Shown one piece after another: positions 34,902-44,517 of a stretch of 64,000 bases of DNA; the first letter of the stretch is position 1; every line of letters starts with the position of its first letter. The DNA is from Roseiarcus sp963758335 (GTDB taxonomy: Bacteria; Pseudomonadota; Alphaproteobacteria; Rhizobiales; Beijerinckiaceae). The notes under the pieces were generated by a model, which was given only the letters and a program-made list of their open reading frames with translations, did no database searches and was not told the origin of the DNA. The stretch is taken from positions 2,294,001-2,358,000 of the forward strand of contig CAVWVF010000004.1 of NCBI GenBank assembly GCA_963758335.1, written 5' to 3'. Both the position numbers and the translations under genes were made by a program.

Positions 34902-36155
34902 GTGCGCGTCGCCAGCGGCAATTTCCTGGAGATGTACGACTTCTTCGTTTACGGCTACTTTGCCGTCTACATCGCCACGACGTTCTTCCCGACCGGCAAC
35001 GCCTTCACCTCGCTGATGCTCTCGCTCGGGACCTTCGCGGCGGGCTTTCTGATGCGCCCGCTCGGTGGCCTGATCCTCGGCTCCTACATAGACCGCAAGG
35101 GACGGCGGATCGGGCTGATTGTCACGCTCAGCCTGATGGCGGTCGGCACCCTCAGCATCGCGCTCACCCCTGGCTACGACAGGATCGGCCTGATCGCCCC
35201 GGTGCTGGTTCTGGCGGGACGCCTTGTCCAGGGCTTCTCGGCCGGGTGCGAGCTGGGCGGCGTGTCGGTCTACCTCGCCGAAATCGCGACCCCAGGCCAC
35301 CGCGGCTTCTATTGCTCCTTTCAGTCGGCCAGCCAGCAGGTCGCCGTGGTCTTCGCTTCGCTCCTCGGCGTGGTGCTCAACTCGATCATTCCGGCCGAGC
35401 AAATGGCCGCGTGGGGCTGGCGCATCCCGCTCCTGATCGGGTGCCTGATCGCTCCCCTGATCCTGTACCTGCGCAGCTCCCTGAAGGAGACCGAGGAGTT
35501 TCAGTCGCGCAGACATCATCCGAGCGCGTCGGAAGCGCTGCGCATCATCGGCCGGAATTGGGCGGTGGTGGTGGAAGGCGTCATGCTGTCGTCGCTGACG
35601 ACGACCACCTTCTATCTCATCACCGCCTACACGCCGACATTCGCCAATCAGGTGCTGCATCTCGCGCCGCGCGACAGTCTGATCGTGACTCTCTGCGTCG
35701 GATTCTCGAACCTGTTCTGGCTTCCCGTCGGCGGCGCGATCTCCGACCGCGTCGGCCGGCGTCCGATGCTGATCGCGCTCCCGGTCGCGGCGATCCTGAC
35801 TGCCTACCCCGCGATGTCGTGGCTCGTTTCCGATACGTCGTTCGGAAATCTGTTGATCGTCCAGCTGTGGCTCTCGTTCATCTTCGGCACGTACAACGGC
35901 GCGATGATCCCGTTCCTGGCGGAGATCATGCCGCCCCAGGTGCGCACCGCGGGATTCTCGCTTGCGTACGCTTGCGCCACGGCGCTCTTCGGCGGCATGA
36001 CGCCGGTGGTGTGCACGTACCTGATCCACGCGACCGGCAACCCGGCCATGCCGGGCGCCTGGCTGACGGCGCCAGCTTTGCTTGCGCTCCTCTCGGCGCT
36101 GCGGGCCCGTGTGCGGATGCCCGCCGAGCCGGCCGCCGCTGGCGCGCCTGCGTAG
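34902..36155 (+). CDS. MFS citrate/tricarboxylate-proton symporter
   Basis: 417 residues, twelve helices, metabolite:H+ symporter subgroup. The N-terminal VASGNFLEMYDFFVYGYFAV and LMRPLGGLILGSYIDRKGRR are characteristic of citrate (CitA) and tricarballylate (TcuC) transporters. A second DRVGRRP loop lies mid-protein. The gene lies 115 bp after the ATP-citrate lyase large subunit on the same strand, so import plus cleavage of citrate is likely. Upstream in frame, LTPEQRREKI then TGA (34893-34895) then DVV resembles the family's N-terminal lead, so a TGG-to-TGA change may have shortened the protein to the GTG at 34902; all membrane helices remain. Confidence 0.8.
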   Translation: MRVASGNFLEMYDFFVYGYFAVYIATTFFPTGNAFTSLMLSLGTFAAGFLMRPLGGLILGSYIDRKGRRIGLIVTLSLMAVGTLSIALTPGYDRIGLIAPVLVLAGRLVQGFSAGCELGGVSVYLAEIATPGHRGFYCSFQSASQQVAVVFASLLGVVLNSIIPAEQMAAWGWRIPLLIGCLIAPLILYLRSSLKETEEFQSRRHHPSASEALRIIGRNWAVVVEGVMLSSLTTTTFYLITAYTPTFANQVLHLAPRDSLIVTLCVGFSNLFWLPVGGAISDRVGRRPMLIALPVAAILTAYPAMSWLVSDTSFGNLLIVQLWLSFIFGTYNGAMIPFLAEIMPPQVRTAGFSLAYACATALFGGMTPVVCTYLIHATGNPAMPGAWLTAPALLALLSALRARVRMPAEPAAAGAPA

Positions 36156-36229
36156 GGCGCTGCGTCCGGCACCGCCCCTCCCGGCCGGTGCGCTCAGCTT
36201 GTCGCCAACGACATCGTCACGGCGACGGC

Positions 36230-37933
36230 GGACATGCCTTCGAGGCCACGCTCGCGCCGTTGCGCCGCTCCGCATGCCGAGTAGGTGGGGATGTCGCCAT
36301 CCCCACCCCTCACAGACCCGGACGTGCAGCTTTCCCGCATCCGGTTCTTCACGGAAGAGTTTCGCTCGCGTTGGCGTAGAGGACGCCGTCCGTGACTCGC
36401 CTGTCGAGAAGCGCACGGAGGTGATGATGTCCCCGCCGTCGTCCTCGCCAGTTCGGCTATCCGTTGTCGTTTCGTGGACAGGTTCGCGGAGCCCAAGGTC
36501 TCCTCCCGTGTTTCCCGGCAACGGCTCTCATCCCGTGGCGCCCCCCTTCCCTCGCGCGGGTCCCGGTGAGCCCAGTTCCCCGCGGTCAGCGGTACTATGA
36601 AGGCGCTACGACTTCCCGCCTGCGCGTCCCCGGTCGCTTATCTGTTTCGCTTCCGGGGTCCGCGCGATCCTCCGCTTTTCGTGCTCGCCTTGGCGGCGCT
36701 CCCGGATGGTTGGAGGACCCAGCCGGGCCAGGGCATTTGGTCAGCCGGCCGCCCATTTGCCGGCACACTCTCACTCGGACGCAGGCGGGATCTCACAGGT
36801 TCCCAGGCGATCCGTCCCATGCCTTTGCCCCGGTCCAAGACCCCGGCCGGACCGACGATCCTCACCCTGACGGTGTCGTCGATGCTGCCCCCGCTCAACC
36901 CACAGCGAAGGCTCCAGCGATAGAAATTTCGAGGCTACTCACGCGGCTTCAGCACCTGCTGCCTACGCTTCACGACGGGCGTCGCCGCACGCCATGCAAG
37001 GCTCGCGCGATAATTCCGATAGTTGCCGAACCCGGCAAAATCGACCGGCCAGAAACTAACCGGCTGGTTGGCTGACCTTTGCCGGGAGGGAGTTGAACCC
37101 TCTGGATCGCGATGAAAGGTTTCAGAACTTCATGTTCATTCTCCTCTCCTGAGCTTTCCCTGTCGCAAGGGTCGTCTTCGCCAAGCGACCCTTCGCCGGA
37201 CCGCGGGCCGTGCTCGCCTATCTCGCCCGCTACACCCACCGCGTCGCGATCTCGAACGCCCGGCTCATCGGCGAGGCGGGCGTCCGACGCCGCCGAGTTC
37301 ATCCGCCGCTTTCTCCTGCACGTGCTGCCCAGCGGCTTCCATCGCATCCGCCACTATGGCCTGTTCGCTGGAACGGTTCGAGCGCGCAACATCGAGCGCG
37401 CCCGCCAATTGCTCGCCGCGCCCGAGGTCTCGCCCCAAAGCGCGCACGCTGAGGCCGACAGCGAGATCGAAACACCTTCGCCTGCGCGCTGATGCCCGTG
37501 TTGCGGCGGTCGGATGATCATCATCGAGACGTTCGAAGGCCCGCGCCCCGCGCGTTCCCCACCGCCAATCCGGATCAGGATCGACAGTTCATGATCATCG
37601 CCGCGCTTCCCGCCTCGAACCGCCTATCGCCTTCGCCCCACCCGCCCGCCGGAGCAGGAGGCCGACGTCCTCTCGAGGTCGTCAGTCCTCCCCCGACCGC
37701 CGCGCCCGCGCCAGGGCCGCGCATCCTCGCGACCGAACTCGCTCGTCATCATCGTTTCCGCCGCCAAGATTCCGCGCCACCGGCCCCCGCGGCGACACAC
37801 GCGAGACGTCCGAGATCCTGAAATCTCCATAGGTCGCGCCCGACCAAACGGGCGTCCCTTCCTGCCCGCGGTTTCCTCCTTGGGAGGCTTTCGAACGCCA
37901 GCCCCGGGCCACGCACGACCGTCCCGCAAGGGG
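36230..37933 (+). mobile_element. IS91-family element, partial copy 1
   Basis: Plus-strand transposase pieces FEATLAPLRRSA (about 36240-36275) and, after the intron, VVFAKRPFAGPRAVLAYLAR then YTHRVAISNARLI (37168-37265), DAAEFIRRFLLHVLPSGFHR (frame change, 37288) and the C-terminal Cys-rich end. A deletion of about 70 bp separates RLI from DAAEF compared with copy 2. The integrase and the transposase N-terminus are missing. Bases 36594-37933 are an inverted, near-identical copy of 41963-43322. Confidence 0.7.
36282..37166 (-). mobile_element. ORF-less group II intron inserted antisense in IS91
   Basis: Read on the minus strand it starts near 37166 (TTGCGACAGGGAAAGC), has the AGAGGGTTCAACTCCCTC stem, GGAAGTCGTAGCGCCTTCAT, and a TAGTAC...CGGGAAACACGGGAGG section. 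It ends with domain V at 36314-36347 (GAACCGGATGCGGGAAAG ... CACGTCCGGGTC) and CCTACTCGG at about 36282. No RT is encoded; domain IV is only about 130 bp. The transposase codons LRRSA and VVFAK lie on either side, so the target was a single site in the antisense strand. Confidence 0.65.
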
Positions 37934-37954
37934 CCGGCGTCCGAAACCCTTCAC

Positions 37955-40801
37955 CTAAGCCGGCGCCTGACGGCGTCGCATGCCCCGTGCGCCCCTATGG
38001 GAAGGGCGACGCTTTTCAGGAACGGAAACCTCGACCTGGGCCACGTTGGCAGTGGCGGTCGCGGGTTGCGCGCCAAAGAGCGCTGCGAGCTTCTGGCCGA
38101 TGGGCGAGCCAATCCCCGTGCAGGCGTCCGGGCCCTTTTGGGCCCGGAAGAACCCGTTGTCGCCCGTGACGATGTCGGTGAAGCACGTCTGGTTGAGCCA
38201 CAGCCGAGGCGTGACGAGCGTTTGTGGCGTCGACAGGCTGAGCTTGCGGCCGAAGGCTGCGAATAGTCCTGCATAGAGCGGAGCGACCGCGCTCGTCCCG
38301 CCAAAAGCGAGAGTCTGGCCGTGGGCGACGATGTTGTAGCCCAAGTTGGGATCGGCGTTGGCGGAAACGTCCGGGACCATCCGTCCGGGCCCATGCGGGG
38401 CCCCCGCCTGCCAGAGGGGCATCGGCGTAAAGATCGTCGAGAAGCCCCCGCCGGTCCCCGAGCCGCTGGGGTTGCCCGGATCGTTGTTCCAGACGGTTTC
38501 TTCACCGCCGCCGTGCGGCTTCGATGTGCCGCCGCAGCCAACGACGAACGGCGACGAGGAGGGCAGATCGACGTTCGCGGGCGTCGGCCCGCCGTCGCTC
38601 GAATCGTTGTCGCCTGACGCCGCGAAGACCGTCATGCCGGCGGCCGCAGCCGCCTGGGCCGCCGCGTTCAATCGGCCGGCGAAGTCAATTCCCGTCGCCT
38701 GTCCGACAGCCTGCCAGTTAGCCTCGTCAGTGCCCCAGGAGATGGAGCAGACGTCGCACCCGTCGGCCGCCGCTGCCGAGATCGCTGTCGCCATCGACCC
38801 CCAGTCGCTCGCGTCCGCCCAATAGAGCCGGATCGTCGCGGGCTGTCCGGTCGCCACGCTGTAGGCGGCCGCCGCCACTTGGATGTCGAGGGCCACTTCG
38901 CCGTCCGGGTTGGTCGAAGGATCGTCGCCGGGATTCGGAGCATTGCCGGCCCCGCCGATCGGCACGTCTACGATGGCCGGCTTCGGAAGGTTGACCCTTG
39001 CGAAATAGGCGTCGATGTCAGACTGCAGCCAGCCCCCGGCGAACTCGACGGTCGCGATCACGCCCCCGCCTGCGAGGCCCGTGGGCCAGGAATAGGCGGC
39101 GCAGAGGTCGGCGACTTCCCACGGTTCGGCGCCGACAGCCGCGGGGCGGATCGCGCCGCCGGGCTCGCGCAGGATGAAGTAGGGATGGATCGGCGTCCTG
39201 ATCGTTCGCGCAACGAGGGCCATCCGATTGAGTCGCGCGGTGACAGCGTGGGTCGCACCGTCATAAAGCGTCGCGAGGTCGGCCTTGAGCGCGGTCCGCG
39301 AGTTTCCATCGAGATAGAGCATGTGCCCGGAGGGGTAGTTGCGAATCGTCAGGTTCGCACGCGCCGCGGCGTTCTGAAGCGGCATGGCGTCCAGCGTCAG
39401 CTTCGTCTGGTAGAAGGGCGTTACAGAATCGAAATAGCCGTTCGCCGACAACACGAGGAGGTCAGGATTGGCCGCCATCGTCGCCGCGAGGTCGCCGGCC
39501 GTGTAGAGCGTGGGATTGCCTTGGCTGTCGGGGTTTTGGACCGCGCCGGTCGGGTCGGTATGGCGGAAGTCCCAGAACTGGAACGCCTGGTCGTTGAGGT
39601 CGACGTAATTCGATGTCGAGGTGAACAGGAGTTCGGTGTTGAGATAGGTGTTCCACATTGCGGTGTATACGCCGCCGACGGCCGCCATGGTCGGATCGTT
39701 CATGCCGCCGTCGGGCGACACGATCGCTGCGATGCCGGTGTCGATGCCCGTCACACGGCCGTCATAAGCGCCAAGCGCGAGCCCCTGGTCCTGCAGCAGC
39801 GTGATCAGGAACAGGGAATGACCGAGCCGGTCGGCGGCTTCGACGTTGAGCTGCCAGGCGATAAGCACGTTCGCAGGGATGCCGAGATATTGGGACAGCG
39901 TCTGGACGGTCGTCGGATCCTGATTGGGATAGGCGGCGAGCGCTTTCGCGTAGGGTCCCGAGGAGAACTGGGTCACCGTGTCCATGAAAGCCGGCAGGCT
40001 CACCGGCGGAGGGTTGAGACCGGTCTTGTTGTGATACCAGGCGTCCGCCGCGAACGTCGGCATGAGCCCCACGGCGTTGCTGAAATTGGCCGGGTAGTCG
40101 AGGACACTCGATTGCAGCGTAAGACCATTGAGATCGATTCCATCCTCGTGAAGCATCCAGGCGAGGACGCAGGTGCGTGCGGTGCCATAGGATTCTCCGT
40201 ACAGGAATTTGGGCGAGTTCCAGCGGCCATTGGCTGTCAGATACCGCTTGATGAACTGCTTGATCGACCGCGCGTCCTGATCGACGCCCCAGAAGTCCCG
40301 GTTCTTGAATGGCGCGATCGCCGATGAATACCCCGTTCCAACCGGATTGATATAGACGAGGTCGCTTCGGTCGATGAGGCTGTAGGGATTGTCCTCCATC
40401 GTATAGGGCGGCGGCGTGAAGCCCGGCATGTTCGTCTTGATTCGGCGGGGGGCGAACGACCCGAGAAGCAGGAACACCGCCGAAGAACCCGGGCCTCCGT
40501 TATAGAAGAAGGTCACCGGGCGCATGTTGGCCGCGGCCCCGTCCCTGGTGAAGGCGACGTAGAAGAACTTGGCCGACGGCTTTGAGCTGACAGGATCGAC
40601 CGCGACGAGATGCCCGGCCGTCGCGGTATAGGCGATCGAGACGCCGCCGATCGTCACGACATGATGAGTAATCGCCGCCGCCTCGGTGACGTCCGTGATC
40701 GAATCATCCGGGCCCGAACCGTAGGCGGTCGTATCCAGATAAGGCTGGTCGGCGGCCTGGCCGCCGGGTTGGTCGAAAGCAGGATGTAAGAGCTCTGTCA
40801 T
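37955..40801 (-). CDS. S10 serine carboxypeptidase - S53 sedolisin fusion protease
   Basis: 948 residues with two complete protease domains. Residues about 45-515 are an S10 carboxypeptidase: NGGPGSS (101-107), GES204YG nucleophile, D458 in NGYFDSVTP, H493 in SGHMLY. Residues about 545-910 are an S53 sedolisin core: E635-x3-D639 (DGEVALD), D731 in ASGDNDSSDGG, and S837 in FGGTSAVAP; the calcium-site Asp may lie in TDIVTGDNG. Both catalytic sets are intact. No signal peptide is apparent and the usual S53 propeptide is absent, so activation and location are unclear. The gene lies alone between two inverted IS91 copies, suggesting transfer. S10 enzymes trim C-termini and S53 enzymes cut internally at acid pH, so the fusion could process peptides stepwise. 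Confidence 0.85.
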   Translation of the reverse strand: MTELLHPAFDQPGGQAADQPYLDTTAYGSGPDDSITDVTEAAAITHHVVTIGGVSIAYTATAGHLVAVDPVSSKPSAKFFYVAFTRDGAAANMRPVTFFYNGGPGSSAVFLLLGSFAPRRIKTNMPGFTPPPYTMEDNPYSLIDRSDLVYINPVGTGYSSAIAPFKNRDFWGVDQDARSIKQFIKRYLTANGRWNSPKFLYGESYGTARTCVLAWMLHEDGIDLNGLTLQSSVLDYPANFSNAVGLMPTFAADAWYHNKTGLNPPPVSLPAFMDTVTQFSSGPYAKALAAYPNQDPTTVQTLSQYLGIPANVLIAWQLNVEAADRLGHSLFLITLLQDQGLALGAYDGRVTGIDTGIAAIVSPDGGMNDPTMAAVGGVYTAMWNTYLNTELLFTSTSNYVDLNDQAFQFWDFRHTDPTGAVQNPDSQGNPTLYTAGDLAATMAANPDLLVLSANGYFDSVTPFYQTKLTLDAMPLQNAAARANLTIRNYPSGHMLYLDGNSRTALKADLATLYDGATHAVTARLNRMALVARTIRTPIHPYFILREPGGAIRPAAVGAEPWEVADLCAAYSWPTGLAGGGVIATVEFAGGWLQSDIDAYFARVNLPKPAIVDVPIGGAGNAPNPGDDPSTNPDGEVALDIQVAAAAYSVATGQPATIRLYWADASDWGSMATAISAAAADGCDVCSISWGTDEANWQAVGQATGIDFAGRLNAAAQAAAAAGMTVFAASGDNDSSDGGPTPANVDLPSSSPFVVGCGGTSKPHGGGEETVWNNDPGNPSGSGTGGGFSTIFTPMPLWQAGAPHGPGRMVPDVSANADPNLGYNIVAHGQTLAFGGTSAVAPLYAGLFAAFGRKLSLSTPQTLVTPRLWLNQTCFTDIVTGDNGFFRAQKGPDACTGIGSPIGQKLAALFGAQPATATANVAQVEVSVPEKRRPSHRGARGMRRRQAPA

Positions 40802-40849
40802 CGGCTTCCTTCCGATGGCGTCTCGCCAACGCCGTCCTCGCTGCGCCCT

Positions 40850-40995
40850 ACAACTCCCCCGATTCGCCCGATGCAGTTCCGCTTCGAACGCGCGATAGCC
40901 TAGGCGATCCGCGGTCGCCAGGGCTTGGTCGAGGATGGCGACGGCGCGGTCGGGATCGCCCGCCCGGGCCCCACCTTTGATCCCTCGTCCAGGCT
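40850..40995 (-). pseudogene. TPR regulator fragment
   Basis: The frame GDPDRAVAILDQALATADRL followed by GYRAFEAELHRAN is the last TPR unit of cyclase/ATPase-type regulators. Similarity stops after about 45 residues, just upstream of the protease gene. It is the fourth remnant of this family in the window. Confidence 0.55.
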
Positions 40996-41002
40996 TCGAT
41001 CC

Positions 41003-41251
41003 CTATACCATCGGATTGCGAATGGCCGTAATCCCACCAGCTGCGATGTTCGCTGTCGCGATCTGGTGACCGCTTTGCTGAAGGGCGGTCATTCCCCAAC
41101 AGCCCGACAGCCTCAGGGCCACAATCTCTTCGCGATTGGATCGTTCTCGCTCTCTTCGCTCGTTCGCCCAGCGGGTCTGCAAATAGACGTATCCGAAGCC
41201 TGCAAGGACCGCCAGGACCGTTCCTACCGCCTGCCGCCCAACCTTCCGCAC
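41003..41251 (-). CDS. small single-helix membrane protein, uncertain
   Basis: An 82-codon frame with one membrane helix (VGTVLAVLAGFGYVYL) followed by a charged stretch (RWANERRERERSNREEIVAL). No family is recognised. It may be genuine or chance. Confidence 0.3.
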   Translation of the reverse strand: MRKVGRQAVGTVLAVLAGFGYVYLQTRWANERRERERSNREEIVALRLSGCWGMTALQQSGHQIATANIAAGGITAIRNPMV

Positions 41252-41788
41252 TCATTTGCAGGAACCGGAGGGTCGAGCCTGTGACAACGGCGAAAATCGC
41301 CGCGAGGACGCTGGGATCGGCACGAACACCCAGCGCACCCAGGCAGCACTTCCCCGTTCACAGACTAGGCGCTCGCGCGATTGCGATCATGATCGGACGC
41401 AAACCCCCGACGTCAACGCGCCGCTGGCGTCGGCGAACGGCCAGACGCGGGCAATTCGGTCGCCGCAATCGAACGGATCCCGCGGCCATAGCGCGCATGG
41501 CTCTTTCTCATGTCGCTGCGGCCGTCGGTTCGCGATTGGGCCGAGCGCGAACTTTGTTGTCTGTTCTGGTCTGAAAGACCCTTTCTCCGACGTCGCGATG
41601 TTCCGCGGGCACCTTATCCAACCGCTCCGGTTCCGGATGGCGGCAAAATGCGCTTGGAGCGAGTACCGCGTCCGCCGACGAAGCCCGTCGATCGGCGCAC
41701 CGGCAGAATCTCCCGCCGGGGCGGCGCACGCGTCTTTGCGCGACGGATCGACGTTCCGACGGGCATTGTTCCGCAATTCCCCCGCCGC
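41252..41788. other. no recognisable gene
   Basis: Frames on both strands are Arg/Ala-rich without similarity. This is probably debris between the TPR and HAD remnants. Confidence 0.35.
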
Positions 41789-41945
41789 TCAGCGCACCAG
41801 CAAGTCCGCCAGTTCGCCGACGCCGTCGACCATCAGGTCGAAGGTTCCTGGCGTCGGCTCGGGCTCCACGATCCGGCCCTCCCCGTACTCGAGCTTCCGG
41901 GACACGTAGCAAGTCCGCAGACCACAGCGCGCGGCTCCCGAGAGA
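41789..41945 (-). pseudogene. HAD/2-haloacid dehalogenase-type C-terminal fragment
   Basis: The frame AARCGLRTCYVSRKLEYGEG then FDLMVDGVGELADLLVR ends at a stop at 41789-41791 and matches the end of type II haloacid dehalogenases (GLxTxFVxRPLEYG ... FDxxxxDFxELAxxL). It is cut at the IS91 end (about 41963), which probably removed the rest. Confidence 0.55.
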
Positions 41946-42306
41946 TCCGACGGGTGGGAGGCGACGGCCCCTTGCGGGACGGTCGTGCGTGGCCCGGGGC
42001 CGGCGTTCGAAAGCCTCCCAAGGAGGAAACCGCGGGCAGGAAGGGACGCCCGTTTGGTCGGGCGCGACCTATGGAGATTTCAGGATCTCGGACGTCTCGC
42101 GTGTGTCGCCGCGGGGGCCGGTGGCGCGGAATCTTGGCGGCGGAAACGATGATGACGAGCGAGTTCGGTCGCGAGGATGCGCGGCCCTGGCGCGGGCGCG
42201 GCGGTCGGGGGAGGACTGACGACCTCGAGAGGACGTCGGCCTCCTGCTCCGGCGGGCGGGTGGGGCGAAGGCGATAGGCGGTTCGAGGCGGGAAGCGCGG
42301 CGATGA

Positions 42307-43631
42307 TCATGAGGTGTCGATCCTGATCCGGATTGGCGAGGGGTAGCGCGCGGGGCGCGGACCTTCGAACATCTCGATGATGATCATCCGGCCGCCGCAA
42401 CACGGGCATCGGCGCGCAGGCGAAGGTGTTTCGGTCTCGCTGTCGGCCTCGGCGTGCGCGCTTTGGGGCGAGACCTCGGACGCAGCAAGCAGTTGGCGGG
42501 CGCGCTCGATGTTGCGCGCTCGAACCGTTCCGGCGAACAGGCCGTAGTGGCGGATGCGATGGAAGCCGCTTGGCAGCACGTGCAGGAGAAAGCGGCGGAT
42601 GAACTCGGCGGCGTCGAGCGTCATGGTCTTGAGCCGGTCGCGGCCTTTGATCCGGTAGTCCTTCCATTTGAAGGTGACCCCCGCCTCGTCGAGCGCGATC
42701 AGCCGGGAGTTTGAGATTGCGACGCGGTGGGTGTAGCGGGCGAGATAAGCGAGAACGGCTTGCGGTCCGGCGAACAGTCTCTTTGCGAAGACGACCCTTG
42801 CGACAGGGAAAGCTCAGGAGAGGAGAATGAACATGAAGTTCTGAAACCTTTCATCGCGATCCAGAGGGTTCAACTCCCTCCCGGCAAAGGTCAGCCAACC
42901 AGCCGGAAGCGAGCCTTGCATGGCGTGCGGCGACGCCCGTCGTGAAGCGTAGGCAGCAGGTGCTGAAGCCGCGTGAGTAGCCTCGAAATTTCTATCGCTG
43001 GAGCCTTCGCTGTGGGTTGAGCGGGGGCAGCATCGACGACACCGTCAGGGTGAGGATCGTCGGTCCGGCCGGGGTCTTGGACCGGGGCAAAGGCATGGGA
43101 CGGATCGCCTGGGAACCTGTGAGATCCCGCCTGCGTCCGGGTGAGAGTGTGCCGGCAAATGGGCGGCCGGCTGACCAAATGCCCTGGCCCGGCTGGGTCC
43201 TCCAACCATCCGGGAGCGCCGCCAAGGCGAGCACGAAAAGCGGGGGATCGCGCGGACCCCGGAAGCGAAACAGATAAGCGACCGGGGATGCGCAGGCGGG
43301 AAGTCGTAGCGCCTTCATAGTACGGCAGGGTGAAGACGACGTGATAGTAGGCGACTGGCAGAAGCTCCGCCTCGCGTTCTTCGAGCCATTGCCGCGCCGC
43401 CGCCCCCTGACACTTCGGGCAGTGGCGGTTGCGACAGGAATTGTAGGCGACGCGTTCGTGCGCGCAGTCCTCGCAGTGCTCGACGTGTCCGCCGAGCGCC
43501 GAGGTGCGGCAGGTCTCGATCGCCGACATGACCTTCAGTTGGCCGAGGCTGACATGGCCGGCGTTGGCCTTGCGCCATGCCGCCACATGGGCGCGAAAGA
43601 CGTCGGCGACCTCCAGGCGAGGCCGCGCCAT
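42307..43631 (-). pseudogene. IS91 transposase, split by intron sequence
   Basis: The N-terminus has the Cys-rich zinc site (CRTSALGGHVEHCEDCAHER, SCRNRHCPKC) and ends VVFTLP at 43321. The C-terminus resumes at about 42800 with VFAKRLFAGPQAVLAYLARY, FKWKDYRIKGRDRLKTMTLD, AAEFIRRFLLHVLPSGFHRI and CPCCGGRM. The middle, including the Y1-type catalytic core, has been replaced by about 520 bp of group II intron 5' sequence, so this copy cannot transpose by itself. Confidence 0.75.
42800..43322 (+). mobile_element. group II intron 5' fragment in IS91 copy 2
   Basis: Same sequence as the intron at 36594-37166 but in the opposite orientation and lacking the 3' half with domain V; it ends at GCGCCTTCATAGTAC (43322). 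About 50 bp present in copy 1 near 37010-37060 are absent here. This truncation must postdate intron insertion. Confidence 0.6.
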
Positions 43632-43641
43632 GCGGCCGTGG

Positions 43642-44517
43642 TCAGGCGGGCGGCGATCGGCTCGCGAGGTTGACGCCCAGCCGCTCCAGCGGGCTCTTGA
43701 TGTCGCGGATCGTGTTGACAGCGACGCGGGTGTAGAGCGCGGTCGTCTCCAACTTGGCGTGTCCGAGCAACACCTGGATCACGCGAATATCGACATTCTG
43801 CTCGAGCAGGTGGGTGGCGAAGCTGTGCCGCAGCGTGTGCGGCGACACTCGCTTGGAGATGCCCGCCAGGTTCTTCGCGGCGTGGACGGCGCGGTTGAGC
43901 TGACGGGCGGTCATCGGGTTGACCGGGTTCTGGCCGGGAAAGAGCCAGACCTGCGGCCGTGCCGCCCACCACCAGTCGCGCAACAGTTCGAGCAGTTGCG
44001 GCGAGAGCATCACGTAGCGATCCCGCTGCCCCTTGCCCTGCTCGACCCGAAGCGTCATGCGCTGGCTGTCGATATCGGACACCTTCAGGTTCGCGACCTC
44101 GGACACGCGCAGGCCCGCGCCGTAGGCGACGCTGAGCGCGGCCTTGTACTTCAGGCCGGGCGCGGCTTCGAGCAGACGCGCCACCTCCTCCTGGCTCAGC
44201 ACGACCGGCGCCCTGCGCGGCTTGTTCACGGTCGTCAGAGGGAGAACGAGGTCGGGCCGTTCGAGCGTCACGGTGAAGAAAAACCGCAGCGCGGCGATGG
44301 CGGCGTTGATCGACCCTGGGCTGATCTGCTGCTTCGCCATATGCAGTTGAAAGCGGCGAAGGTCCTCCTTCGTCGCCGTATCTGGCGACCGGCCGAGGAA
44401 GGCCGCAAACATTCTCACATTCCGAACGTAGTCCCTCTGGGTGTCTTCGGTGAACCGGCGCGCCGTCATGTCGTCGATCATGCGCTGACGCAGCGGGCTA
44501 ATGGGCTTGTCGGACAT
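43642..44517 (-). CDS. tyrosine recombinase/integrase of the IS91 element
   Basis: 291 residues from ATG 44517, which has AGGAG 9 bp upstream; the frame is open beyond it without similarity. SAM-like N-terminal core-binding domain, then a catalytic domain with R137 (GAGLRVSEV), K162, H227-x2-R230 (HTLRHSFATHLLE), H253 (LLGHAKL) and Y262 (TTALYTR): the complete tyrosine-recombinase set. Such XerD-like integrases regularly accompany transposases in rhizobial IS91 elements. It ends 10 bp before the transposase start, so the two are probably cotranscribed. Confidence 0.9.
   Translation of the reverse strand: MSDKPISPLRQRMIDDMTARRFTEDTQRDYVRNVRMFAAFLGRSPDTATKEDLRRFQLHMAKQQISPGSINAAIAALRFFFTVTLERPDLVLPLTTVNKPRRAPVVLSQEEVARLLEAAPGLKYKAALSVAYGAGLRVSEVANLKVSDIDSQRMTLRVEQGKGQRDRYVMLSPQLLELLRDWWWAARPQVWLFPGQNPVNPMTARQLNRAVHAAKNLAGISKRVSPHTLRHSFATHLLEQNVDIRVIQVLLGHAKLETTALYTRVAVNTIRDIKSPLERLGVNLASRSPPA

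Noticed and set aside
38879..40327. 482-codon plus-strand frame opposite the S10-S53 protease
   Set aside because: Shadow of a real gene; no start context and no recognisable domain.
42850..42900. tRNA-like GGTTCAACTCCC stem
   Set aside because: Resembles a T-arm but belongs to the group II intron; no acceptor or anticodon arms.
42992..43318. Minus-strand ORF MKALRLPACASPVAYLF..., also at 36597-36923
   Set aside because: Both are translations of group II intron RNA sequence; they are identical because the block is duplicated, not because a protein is conserved.
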